In this document: positions 9,721-19,718 of the stretch, piece after piece
Layout: the number at the start of each line of letters is the position of its first letter
Numbering within the stretch: position 1 is the stretch's first letter
Assembly (NCBI GenBank): GCA_900404475.1
Contig: OUQQ01000344.1
Span: forward strand, 1-20,922
Length of the DNA: 20,922 nucleotides
From: Spongospora subterranea
Lineage: Eukaryota > Endomyxa > Phytomyxea > Plasmodiophorida > Plasmodiophoridae
Reading direction: 5' to 3'
Position numbers and translations under genes: made by a program
Notes under the pieces: model-generated
What the model saw: only the letters and a program-made list of their open reading frames with translations
What the model was told of the DNA's origin: nothing
Databases searched by the model: none

Positions 9721-12700
9721 TTAGAAAATGGATTTAAACAACGACTCAATTGCGGCGTTGACCAGTCGATGATTTGACCGCGCTGTAACTCTCATGGCAG
9801 AATCTTTAATCTCAGCTCTGCAAAAACATTAGATAAATTCAGCGATGGGTATTGGGAGTACCGACCTGATCAACATTGGAGCCTGAGATTGGGCTCCTCC
9901 GCTGCTGAGATGGTTGAACGAACCAGCACCGACAACCGATTGGCCAGACGGATCAGCATCGGTTAATATATGGAATTTGAGTTCTGAAAGAATCAGATCA
10001 GCTGACCAATGTGACATTACATCTCACTAAACACACCGGCAACTTTCTGGCTGACAACTTGCAGAGAAAAGGGGACGTTGTCGAACGATTGCAGAACAAA
10101 TCGGTGCTCGTTCTCGGCAAGACTTTGCCAAGTCTGAATAAACATTTGTGCAGGTACTACAGTTGGGCATGTGAACCTGTTCATCGAGCAGAAGATGAGG
10201 CATAAGGGAAACGAGACGCAGATAAACTGCAAACGCAATTACAGATTGATGGCGACTGGTAATGACAGATTTAGAGAAATGGGACTTCTCTCATAATTGA
10301 ATGTTAAAACACATGGAGCCAGGGCAGGGAAAGGCTGTGCCACTTGCCAAAGCAGATACAGCGGTTCTTGTCGTTTCGCTTGGATATCAGTCGGCCCTTC
10401 CGGCCGAAGTTGAGCACGAACACCTACCAACCGGTATCGCGTTAGTTCAGAAATAAAGTGTCAGGAAGAACATGTTACCTTTGGCTGAAGGTATAAGAAG
10501 TGATACGTTTAGAAGAGGGCTCGACGAGCTTTTATTTCCGAAATACAATATCATTTTAGCTTGCGCAGTGCCATCAGTCTGAAAACATTAAATCAAACTG
10601 AATAGTCGTCGAACGGAAAATTTAAAAAACCTGAGTCACACATCCGATTTGTAAGACTTCATTTTCATAAACCAACCCCTCGCGTGCTAGAAGAGCTTTT
10701 CGAAGGCTGATTGAATCCTGAGGAGGGAAAGTAACCGTGTTTGGGGGTTCCTTCTCTATGTCGCAATTTACTACTATTCCGGTGAAAAGTCAGATTGACG
10801 TACCGAACAGGTCATTCATTGCTAAAAGATCGTGGATTTTTGGTTGCGGAGAAACAGACCTACTTTCGTCAGATTCTGTTTCATCAGACTCTTCGGTCTA
10901 CGAAGAAATCATCAATAACGTAAAAAAAGATCTTAGCCGACAAACAACCTCCTCGTCTTCTTCTTCTTCGTCTTCGTCACTTTCTTCGTTCTGATATCAC
11001 AATCGTCAGCAACTGCAATAAATCACAGATGGAATTAACGAACCGTTGGAGAATGGACTGGTGACGGCGAAGTATCCTGTTCGTCATCCTCCTCATCATC
11101 GTCTTCGTCTTCCTCGGTGCCAGCATTCTAATGACCCACTTTAGCAATCAATGCCTGATAATGAAATAAACATGCCTTTCTTGGAGCCCGATCTTCTGTT
11201 GGTCTCATAAGTTGTAATAAGGAAGAAGCTCTCTCTGGAAAAGCGGGCATCATTTCCCATACGGAAGACTGCACATATTAGAGACAAAAATAAGCAGAAA
11301 ATGCTATGTTTCACCATCAGGTCGGGATTGGGAAACTCTAACATTTCGCAATATTCAACTGAGCGTTGCTGTAATTCGTCGTCAATGAAGCTCCGCAACC
11401 TATAAACCGTTAGCATTTTCATTATAGAATTGCGGTGTAACTCACGGCAACATAACCTTGGCAATAATCGGTTTCAGATGTGGATAGAGATTCCACATTT
11501 TCATATACGTGGACAGGAGAAGGGCTTGAGTCGGTATTGACGAAGAACTAAAACGGGAATGCAAAAGCGCAAACTGCGATTTTGATGACGCATGTTCTTC
11601 GATCAAATGGCCGAATTCACCTGTACAACCAAGTTACACTACTGCATACAGAAGCTTGTGGTAGTACCGAGAATATATCCACCCAATTTGACAGTAGTTT
11701 CGTGGGATTTTGGTTTACCCAGGGCGTCATATACAGCCTGAAACCACAATTAATTCAAGAATATATAGTTCAGAAATACTAACTTGGGCAGCGTAAGCTT
11801 GTAAATTATCATTGTTAGTAACAACTTGTATCACTCGATACCAGATGTCATTGCTGACAAAATCACCAGCTAATTGAACCAATTTCAGTACAACATCAAT
11901 GTACCATCGATCATCCATTGCAAAATTTTCTGCCTGCAAATTTGGAACTGATAAATTGCAAGCATAGGATTTAGGAAAGATTTACCAGGATGGCCACTTT
12001 TAGAACCATTTCTTCCCGAACGCCATATTCGGCATCGGATAACGAACCCAGTAGTTCCATGACTATCTCTCCAGAATTGGTCTTGTCACACATGTTGAAC
12101 AGCAAGTCAATAGCACGCTTCTTCAAGTAAAGGTCGCTGTCCTTGAGAAGCGCAACGATGATTTTCTGATGAGCTTTGATAGCATCTGTCATGTGTAACT
12201 TATAGATGTGAAATCTGATAACCATCAATACCGTTACCTAAGGTCCCCTGGATTTTCGACAGCCGTGACATTGTCTCCAGCGATAACGACCTGAACCACA
12301 ATTTTGAAAATGTTGACAACGTTGGTAAGTGATTAAAGAAACCTTAAATTTGTGTCAGCGACTGTAATAAAATTTCCTAACAAAGTAATAGATTTAGATA
12401 AGAGGTCATGAGACCCAGCAAGATTATAGTGCATGATAAGATTCATTGTTTCAAAGAGCACGGCATGCGCAGCATTGGACTTGTTGACCGTTTTTCCTGT
12501 AGCTTTAGGAGCAGCGGGCTCTTTGCATCCGTCCTCTATCAGTTTAGCTAGCAAGCCCAGCAATCTATTTGCCGCAACCACCAAAACTTAGTGTTGAAAT
12601 CCAATCAGTAACTCAAAAAAACCTGGAATAAAGTGTAGGGGTTGTGGGAGCCGGATACAATTGAAAAAATCTCAATATGATGACTTGAAGCCATGGGCAC

Positions 12701-13673
12701 CCTTGAGAGTAATACACATAGCCTCGTTCAATATCTTTATCGTGCAGCTTCTCCAGCCAATTGATGCACTTTGGAACCGCATTTTTATAAACTTCTGGAT
12801 CATAGCCTGCAAGGTCCAACAACAATGACATCGTGCACATCACGACAGCTAAAAGAAGGGTTCATTAGACAACTGCACTCTAGGACGCGTACTTTTGCGA
12901 CAAAATGACACACCCAGGTTTGAACTGTCCAAAATGTCGATGAAGCGGTATCCCCAAGCTTCTGATTGAATCACCTCGGGATATTTTCGAAACAAACGTA
13001 ACAAGCAAAGTGCAGCTTTCTTCTTCACAAAGTCTCTAGACGCCCCTGAAAATATAAGATTGAATACCGACAATATCGAAAGTTGAAGCATATCCGTTAC
13101 CAGACACCAGCAACTTCTGGACATCACCGACCAGTGTCTCAGCAAATTCTTCGCCACCGACATTAGCGATGCATGTCAACGCCAGACACTGTACGTTCTC
13201 GTTTTTGGAGTTTAGGTCATTCTTGACCGACTGAATAATTAGACGAAGAATATCATTCTGATTCAAAAATATGTGATGAGCTATCAAGATTCGTCAAGCA
13301 AGCTATGAAATGTTGGCAGACCTGTTCTGTCAGCATCAAGGTGCAGGCTACATAGCCAACGTTTTTCTCGCTATACTTTGGAGATGAAATCAGACTGACA
13401 GACTCCATATGACCAAAATCGATGTCAACTCCAAGCATCATCATATATATGATCTTCCATATGTATTTTTTCTGCTGATAACCGCCGATGTTGCTTTGAG
13501 AGAATTTTTGGCGAATATTTCCGAGTTCTTTATCGATACGTCGCTGCTCCTGCTCTTTGGAGGTGCCTGTGGAATTTTCAAGCAATATTAATTGGACGTC
13601 GTCCCTGATCAGGAAGCTGTGTTTTACACTGGCGAATATCGGTGATGAACACCGTCAGACCGCGCATCGCCAT
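9721..13673 (-). CDS. AP2A1: AP-2 complex subunit alpha (alpha-adaptin)
   Basis: This is the large subunit of the clathrin adaptor that gathers cargo at the plasma membrane for endocytosis. My 22 exons (minus strand) are 13673-13628, 13566-13322, 13257-13101, 13045-12914, 12848-12623, 12564-12343, 12290-12238, 12185-11986, 11933-11784, 11737-11668, 11620-11446, 11399-11315, 11268-11176, 11127-11044, 10990-10949, 10897-10804, 10755-10631, 10578-10479, 10423-10243, 10176-10037, 9983-9866 and 9817-9721. They give 944 residues, close to the 940-980 usual in animals. The trunk (1 to about 615) holds RGLTVFITDIRQC, the phosphoinositide patch K49-Y50-K53 in KKYIWK, DIDFGHMES, WYRVIQVV and LQQRSVEY. 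A very acidic hinge follows (about 619-700). The ear (about 705-944) has VYENEVLQIG and the platform Trp843 in FIQTWQSL. Intron 13 is GC-AG. The gene looks complete. AP-1 gamma was excluded by the N-terminus and the alpha-type ear. Confidence 0.95.
11128..11175 (-). other. GC-AG intron in the AP-2 alpha gene
   Basis: This is a 48-nt intron on the minus strand with donor AAG|GCATGT and acceptor GTCATTAG. It joins the end of the trunk (MRPTEDRAPRK) in phase 0 to the acidic hinge (NAGTEEDEDDDEED). Reading through gives a stop at its last codon. No GT donor of suitable phase gives an intron of normal length. Confidence 0.7.
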
Positions 13674-13738
13674 TTAGAAACGGGCGAGTATCTCCCCAAT
13701 GGAAACCAATTCGAATTGTCAGTTGTACTTCAACTGGA

Positions 13739-14519
13739 TTAACGACCAAAACACAATATTTGTGATCCCCCTTCCAACACAGCGTTCCAATATTTGACAA
13801 CTAACTCGAGGGCTGCACCATCAGAAAACCCCAAGTCACGATTAAATGGGCTCTGAGCCTCTGACTGGTTTTGTGAGCGCGGCCCTAACATGGGGCAACG
13901 AACAGGTCACACGCCATAGTATGTAGTCAATGTGCGGATCACGCACGGGCAACGCATTGCCATTTCCGATGAGCTTCTGGCGACTCGTTCAGGAAAGTCA
14001 TGCGCCAGCACCAGCAAGAACATTGATTCTTTTCGTTTATTGGGATTCATCAGTGCCATGAATGCGTAATCGATATTGATATACGCCGTTTTGCAACGTT
14101 GATCTCTGTTATTAAAACTTTCATCAACGAATAGTTCTGCTGGAAAGGTCTCTTCACTTTTTCTCGACACATCTGGTGTCTTTTACACCTTATCGCGGAT
14201 CTCAATATTCCTTGTAGCGCATATTTCCGTCAGTTACGTAGAGGAGGAGCATCACGTTTTACACATTGAATTTGGAAATAACGATCTAACGAGGGGTGCC
14301 ACCCAACCTGGCACTTTATCATGGGATAGTCTCACCATAAATTAGGACTGGACCTTTGATTTCATTTCTGCCCGGTTCATAACATGCGTGTACGGTATTA
14401 CTATATCGGGTCTGGTCTGTTGTGGCCCTGGTGCGTGGCTTGGGTATCGTTTCCTGAACACTGTAATGGCGGAATATGGTGTGGTTTGATATATTGTGTG
14501 TGAACGCGCTGCTCATCAT
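13739..14519 (-). CDS. Unrecognised 205-residue protein, four exons
   Basis: I do not recognise this protein. Exons on the minus strand are 14519-14336, 14285-14238, 14172-13913 and 13864-13739, separated by GT-AG introns of 50, 65 and 48 nt. They sum to exactly 206 codons including TAA. The first donor (TATG|GTGAGA) is strong. The first ~50 residues are rich in Ser, Thr, His and Arg and almost free of acid (HNISNHTIFRHYSVQETIPK), which could be a mitochondrial targeting peptide, but that is inference. Later segments include GPVLIYDRYFQIQCVKRDAP, KTAYINIDYAFMALMNPNKR, a hydrophobic FLLVLAHDF, and LELVVKYWNAVLEGGSQ near the end. No catalytic motif or clear membrane helix is seen. A second ATG follows directly at 14516. 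It ends 65 bp before the AP-2 alpha start on the same strand and begins 12 bp from the fluoride channel start on the other. Confidence 0.55.
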
Positions 14520-14531
14520 CCAGACTCTGAC

Positions 14532-15326
14532 ATGAAGAATTACTGGGTAATGTTCTTGGCCATGGCCCTGGCTGCTTGCATTGGTACTTTCGTTCGTTGT
14601 GCTCTGTTCGTGTTCACCGATGCCAACAATATTGCTGGGACGACGACCTTAGCGAATGCTATTGGTTGCTTTATCGTCGGGTTGCTCAAACAACAACGAA
14701 GTTTGCATTCTGATTTTGTATATCATATTATTGCGTCCGGGTTTTGTGGCTCCTTGACTAGTTTCTCTTCTTGGCAACAATCCTCTAGCGTGCTATTCGT
14801 CACGAACAAATACCCATATGGCGGTCTGTTAGTGCTAGGGGTCGGTATGTGCTTATGGTTTGGGTCGCTCTATGTCGGGATGCACTCTTCCTGTTGTGGC
14901 CGGCATTTTCTACCAATATCAATAGCCATTGCCGTTTTGGCAGCCGTCATTTTGGCGATTTTTTACCCATTAACTACAAAATTTTACATAGCAATTCTGT
15001 TGGCCCCAATCGGCTCCCTATCTCGCTATTTCCTTAGCGTTTATCTGAATCACGGGGCAAACGGCCGTCTGGGGAATTGGTACCCGTTTGGCACATTTGC
15101 CGCCAATTGCATCGCTTGTATCATTCTGGGGACGACATTGCTAATTACCAAAAACCCAACTCACAGCGTTATCATTGGCATTTCCGGCACGTTGAGCACT
15201 GTATCAACCTTCGTCTCCGAGGTCGATACTATTAAAGATACTACCAGTCGACAATACATTTTTGCCATCTCAAGTATTGTCGCCGCACAAATATTGCTGC
15301 TCTGTTTCAATGTTGCAGTTTATTAA
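14532..15326 (+). CDS. FEX: Fluoride channel/exporter, two-domain CrcB/FEX family
   Basis: This membrane channel lets toxic fluoride out of the cell; in FEX proteins it acts at the plasma membrane. It is intronless, 264 residues. It consists of two CrcB-like halves, each with several hydrophobic helices, joined by an extra helix (about 125-147), the eukaryotic arrangement in which fusion replaces a bacterial dimer. The first half has GTFVRC, NAIGCFIVG with Asn42, and GFCGSLTSFSSW (70-81). The second has GSLSRYFLS (161-169), AANCIACIILG with Asn192, and GISGTLSTVSTFVSE (216-230). The halves differ at the aromatic pore box: the first keeps Phe78 and has Trp81, the second has Val224 and Phe227. 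This is the asymmetry usual in FEX proteins. The ATG at 14532 is the first in frame that directly precedes a membrane helix. An AATAAA lies 66 nt past the stop. Confidence 0.93.
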   Translation: MKNYWVMFLAMALAACIGTFVRCALFVFTDANNIAGTTTLANAIGCFIVGLLKQQRSLHSDFVYHIIASGFCGSLTSFSSWQQSSSVLFVTNKYPYGGLLVLGVGMCLWFGSLYVGMHSSCCGRHFLPISIAIAVLAAVILAIFYPLTTKFYIAILLAPIGSLSRYFLSVYLNHGANGRLGNWYPFGTFAANCIACIILGTTLLITKNPTHSVIIGISGTLSTVSTFVSEVDTIKDTTSRQYIFAISSIVAAQILLLCFNVAVY

Positions 15327-15391
15327 CACCCAGATAAACTAATTGTTCATTTAACTTTGACATATCACATAATTGGAATCAAAGTACCGGT

Positions 15392-15397
15392 AATAAA
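15392..15397 (+). terminator. Poly(A) signal AATAAA of the fluoride channel gene
   Basis: A plain AATAAA lies 66 nt after the TAA stop of the fluoride channel gene, at the expected distance for a polyadenylation signal. No competing gene end is nearby on this strand. Confidence 0.5.
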
Positions 15398-16393
15398 AAT
15401 TCAACAGGCCACCTGGAACCTTATCTGTTCTATTGCCACTCCTTATGAGGAAAGCAAGATACCACCACCACCGGAGAGGTTCATCGGCTGTACGTTGGCG
15501 TGAAACTTATGTCTACCCGCAGCCAGAGCCGGAACTGTTTGGAAGTTCGTGTAAGTCGCAAACGGTCAACTTGAAAATAGTTCGTTCAGCCTTGTTCGTG
15601 GTGATGGCGACAAGCGACGGTGTCGCGACAATTGTCGCCGAATTTTTGGCGAGAACTGAGGATTTATGAGGAACGCTTTGCCAGAAGCAGATGCAACGAC
15701 CAGCTATGTCCATTGCACTGCAAAAACGCAATTTTCAAACGATTGCAACGTCTTCATATCTGCAGCAGGTGGTAAAAATAGTATTGCTAGCCATCGTCAG
15801 GGTACAGCAGTGGCTTTAGACAAGGTGTAGTTTGTACTAGCTGTTGTACAGGTTGATGGAGACTACATTCTGCTTTATTCAGGGTGGTTGAAAACCAGCA
15901 TGTGTAGGAAGCCCATCGAACAGTTAGAGGAGTGGTTAAAAAGGATGTGTCTATGTTTGTGCAACTGTCGTTCTAATAAACGTCGCGCAAGGCAAGCATT
16001 AACAAATCCATCGACGAACATTGCCACGAAACACCCCTAGTTTCTGCTATATCTTCAGCGAGGACATCGTTCATTAGGTGTGGGGACCTATCAAGACCAA
16101 CAGTTACTGAATCCTCTACCTAAAATTGCAACGAACTGATACTAGCCATACTTGAAGGGACAAAGCGCCGTTCAAAATCAGTACAGTGTTATGATTCGAC
16201 ATGTCAAAAAACAATGTTTCCAGAGGGGACACCGTTAAATACCCATTGCAACTGCTCTGTGTTGTGTATATATGCTGTATACAGTTTGTCGAATTTCACC
16301 CTGTAAACGTAAAACCTGTTGAGCTCATTATATTGTTATTTCGAAATTGGTTGTCGAATCTCGGCGTTTCTGGCGTAGGGGCGACTGTGCGAG
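15398..16393. other. About 1 kb with only weak coding signals
   Basis: There is no recognisable gene. On the plus strand there are three weak stretches: 15433-15669 (begins with His/Arg-rich codons and contains a strong donor-like GTAAGT near 15550); a frame of about 57 codons open at 15658-15830; and a frame of about 62 codons at 15850-16031 containing DGDYILLYSGWLK. The last two are in the same frame and are separated by a 27-nt GT-AG stretch with stops. They could be exons of a small gene, but the first does not join them in a consistent phase, and I recognise no domain. The remainder up to the ankyrin gene shows nothing. Confidence 0.35.
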
Positions 16394-17964
16394 ATGTATG
16401 GCCGACGCGCCATGAATCTACTGCCGCCAGTAGCTGACCCATTCGATGCCATAGCGCCTACCCATCATTTGTTGTCTACGTGCCGCAGGCCATCGGCCTA
16501 CGATCAAGTCGACCGATGTAATGAGGAGATTCCATCAACATTATCTGTGCTGTCTATTGATGACGTTGTAAGAAATCCAATCATGAGTTTTAATAAAGTT
16601 CACGGCTCGTGGAAACCAATTGCTTTTTCACATTTTGAATCATAAAAGTGTTTGATTTTGGAACTGCGCTCTGGCTGTAATGAATGCTTTTAATCATTCT
16701 TTATAATTTTAGGTAGACGATTCAGTAACCGTTGGCTGTGATAGGCCCCAACATATTAAACCTAAAATTATCAACACGGCGACCGTCCCACATAAGGTCA
16801 AATCCAGTGCCAAAGAAGTCAGCCGGCGCAAACCATCTCAATTATGCGCATCGTCGATATTAATCAGGATTGTTGTGAGAAAAATCCCACCGCGCGATCG
16901 TTCACTACCGATCAGTAGCATCTGTGACAAAGCAACATGCATTGGTGAATGGCCGATTCGCTACGATAGTGTGATTGACGATCTAATTTGCCAAGGTTAG
17001 TTTGTTTCTGTATATTTAGTATTGCATCACCATCGTAACGTTTTCATTGGTATTTACTGTGAAATTAGCCATTGAGTAGGGTTCTCTGCTCACTCAAGTT
17101 GCTACTGTAGGGGCAGATTTAGAGATAACCGATAGTGATGGAAATTTCCCTCTTGCTGTAAAGTCTCAACAGTGACGCTTGATCGCATTTGATTGATGAT
17201 GTTCAGGTGGCGTTACATTATCGGAATGCCCTCTCGTTTGTCCAACTTCTTCTCCGAAAAGGAGCGGATCCTCACAGGCGTTTCCGCTCAGGCTCCTTGC
17301 TGGATCTTGCCTTGGCAATGCCCCATGCTCGTTTATACCTCCCTATTCTCCTGGAGTATCAAGTAGTCCCCATATTAATGCCTCTGAAACCAGAACTCAA
17401 GTTGACGACCATTGCTAAACTCTATGATTTTGTCGCTGTTGCTTCGTCTGTCCTTGACCTTGCCGTATGGGAATCTGTTTCTCTCGAAGATGTTACCACT
17501 TTGACATCATTAATCGCGCATGGTGCCAACCCTGCCTCGCTATTTAACGCTAATGGAGAGAATGTCTTGCATGTTGCGATATCTTCAGTTTCCCCTTTAC
17601 AAATTGTTGAGCTGTTATTAAAATCGGGTATGATGCTAATTCTCTGTCGCCATTCGAGATTTTCATCATAGTCAGGTTGCAACCCAAATATCCACGGCGA
17701 CTCAGGCCAACATCCACTTCAACTCGCTTTGCTGCGTTTTGGATGTTTGCCCCTAGTCAAACTTCTTTTGCATTTTGGTGCAAATCCGCTTGATCTTGTT
17801 GGCAGTGACGATTGTTCAACTGTTGAACAAATTAGTATTCTGCAGTTCGCTGTTAATATCGGTGTACCTGAGGTACGTAATAACGAATACAATCGTTCGA
17901 CCCACAAACTGACCGATTGCAGACTGCTGTTAATGCTCTTCACGCGGCAGTTGCAAGATTTTAG
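16394..17964 (+). CDS. Ankyrin-repeat protein gene, with in-frame TAG codons
   Basis: This is a predicted ankyrin-repeat protein (protein-binding scaffold; partner unknown). Well-supported exons are 16713-16995, 17069-17157, 17207-17627, 17676-17872 and 17923 onward, joined by GT-AG introns of 73, 49, 48 and 50 nt. Repeats are seen in VATVGADLEITDSDGNFPLA, FVQLLLRKGADPHRR, LTSLIAHGANPASL, LHVAISSVSPLQIVELLLKS, SGCNPNIHGDSGQHPLQLAL and VKLLLHFGANPLDL. A first exon from the ATG at 16394 (MYGRRAMNLLPPV) probably precedes, ending at 16567 (donor GTAAGA) or 16597; its intron would be unusually long (115-145 nt). Odd points are a TAG at 17077-17079 in the middle of a repeat, and a TAG at 17962-17964 after which ankyrin-like sequence (LGHIAIVLMNT) continues in frame. 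An alternative last intron (17950-18014) would avoid the second TAG and end at a TAA at 18051-18053. The gene may therefore be a recent pseudogene. Confidence 0.5.
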
Positions 17965-18959
17965 CTGGGTCATATCGCAATTGTCTTAATGAATACAAAT
18001 GATTCCTGCTGAAGCGCGCAGTGTCTTTCAATTGCAACGACTTAGACCCCTAATATAACTTTCATCCTGCTTGAGGCAAAGCATGTTCTACACTAGTCAA
18101 CAATGTTAGAGCCAGCATCTAGTGCTGTATAGCCCGACTAATGATTTCTTGACCTGTACTGCGCTGGAAATCCCACCTCCGACCGATTTTGTTTGTTGTT
18201 TCTCCGGCCCCTGAATCAGAACGTTGCCAAGGGTTTTGATTAAGAGGAACGCGAATCTCTCCGAACATGGTTATTTTGCTCGCTGCCAGTATTGTGTGGA
18301 CGTAGTCAGTATCGACAGCTCAAACCGGTGTTGAAACTGAAACTCCATCATCGTCAGTCTGACCGAGAGATTTAGTTTGATTCGTGATAACCCAAAACAC
18401 TGTGCGATTTTGCATTTATCGTGCGCCATCATCGGCTCTTATTGCGCTCATTCAACGAGTCCGGCGAGTCAGAATTGTCGTCCAAACCACTCTGTCAATG
18501 CAGTTTGAGCATCTCTACAAACAAATTTTTTAATCCATGCCAGCCAGGCACCACTGAAGGATTTTGGTTTATGGAGTGCCCACCGGTTGAATATTGCTAG
18601 AAGTGGCAACCACTTTCGTACCGACAACCATCGTGTCAGGATGAATAAGGACCAGGATTCTGGAAGCGAAACGGACTCGCAATGCTAATTGTTTCAGCTT
18701 GTCGGAATCTACACCGTCGCTTGCGAAACTGACGGCGATGAAGACATTGACAGAAGGACCTCTATAAACAACGAATCGTAACATCCGCAAAATTACTGCC
18801 TTTGCGATTTTTTAAATGCATAATAATCAACCCTGGTGATTGCATCGTTTTCAGGCCCAGCTCACGAAACGTTAACGATCTTACAGAATTCAATAATCTG
18901 TGAAAGACAATGAACGTGCACTCGCGCATCTGAAATCTATGTAGGTAAGCCTGGAGCGC
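17965..18959. other. About 1 kb without a recognised gene
   Basis: Just after the ankyrin exons the plus-strand frame soon meets TGA, and no further repeat was recognised. A 73-codon open frame on the minus strand (18569-18790) contains SFASDGVDSDKLKQLALRVR and HPDTMVVGTKVVATSS. It looks protein-like but matches nothing I know and has no neighbouring exon I can join. The stretch is probably decayed accessory or transposon DNA. Confidence 0.35.
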
Positions 18960-19540
18960 CAGCGACTTTATTGTCTTCGGATGTGGAATGTGTGATGGCG
19001 GCAGTGCCACGTTTCAAATATCGAAGAGGTAGGTTTCAATTTTACACCAAAGGAGATGCCAACATTTTTTTCAAAATTGGAATACAACGATACTCGGAAG
19101 TCAATAAAAGATGAACCATATAAGCTACAAGAAAGTACAATGCTTTCAAAGGACAAGTGCGGTATATTCGTATGTTCTAAATGCGGAAGCAACAGTCATA
19201 AGGCGGCAGAATGCCTCAGAACTGAACAAAAACTGGCTTGCGTCACTTGTCATTGAAAGGGGCATGAAACTGTTCGTTCAGGCACTATTAAATACAATAA
19301 AGATCAGCAACAGAATACAGCAAAAACGAACACGCAACAAAAATTCAAACGAACAAAACTGAAAATACGGAAACGAAATACTGACGACAATTTGATTATC
19401 ATAACTTGCATATCAGGGATCAAAATTGATCACCGGCGTTCGCATTCTCACATGAAAAACTGAACCGCAAGTGCACACCGAGTGTGGACATTCTACTGAA
19501 GGCAATATCTCATCAGGTACCCACCATCACACAGGATCAT
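18960..19540 (+). mobile_element. Retroelement relic with a CCHC zinc knuckle
   Basis: A plus-strand frame starting near 19056 encodes one complete zinc knuckle, CSKCGSNSHKAAEC (C-x2-C-x4-H-x4-C, coordinates 19173-19214). A second follows closely (CVTCH, stop, KGH) in which an in-frame TGA (19254-19256) interrupts the motif and the last Cys is replaced by Ser. Paired CCHC knuckles followed by a Lys/Gln/Asn-rich stretch are typical of the nucleocapsid part of LTR-retrotransposon gag proteins. Further on, near 19410-19500, a frame with FAFSHEKLNRKC could be a broken retropepsin fragment, but this is weak. No LTRs, reverse transcriptase or integrase were seen. A cellular zinc-knuckle protein remains possible. 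Confidence 0.4.
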
Positions 19541-19718
19541 CTAGACGCGTTCGTGAGGTGTATCTGTAACTCATATAGCCTGCCGAGAGCAACACCTGAC
19601 GAACGCGTCGGTAGTTCCTTCAAAATCTCCCTGCGAAAATAGGCGACCCTGCCTTTGTTCCCGAAAGCTGGCGAAATATGCCGTATTGATGCAGTCGACG
19701 GACCCGGAGCTCCAACGT

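Noticed and set aside
9716..9733. Palindrome CCATTTT-AG-AAAATGG as a possible terminator or hairpin
   Set aside because: It covers the last codons and stop of AP-2 alpha; a short AT-rich palindrome there is easily chance.
10737..10994. Plus-strand open frame ending in a poly-serine tract
   Set aside because: It is the reverse strand of the acidic hinge exons of the AP-2 alpha gene; GAA/GAC repeats read as serine codons on the other strand.
13557..13742. Plus-strand open frame over the AP-2 alpha start
   Set aside because: It overlaps exons 1-2 and the first intron of AP-2 alpha, has no family match, and is a shadow.
14849..15037. Second plus-strand frame of 62 codons
   Set aside because: It is nested in another frame of the fluoride channel gene, whose membrane protein frame is clearly the real one.
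17628..17675. Apparent frameshift in the ankyrin gene
   Set aside because: A 48-nt GT-AG intron ending at GTCAG restores the repeat frame exactly, so no mutation is needed.
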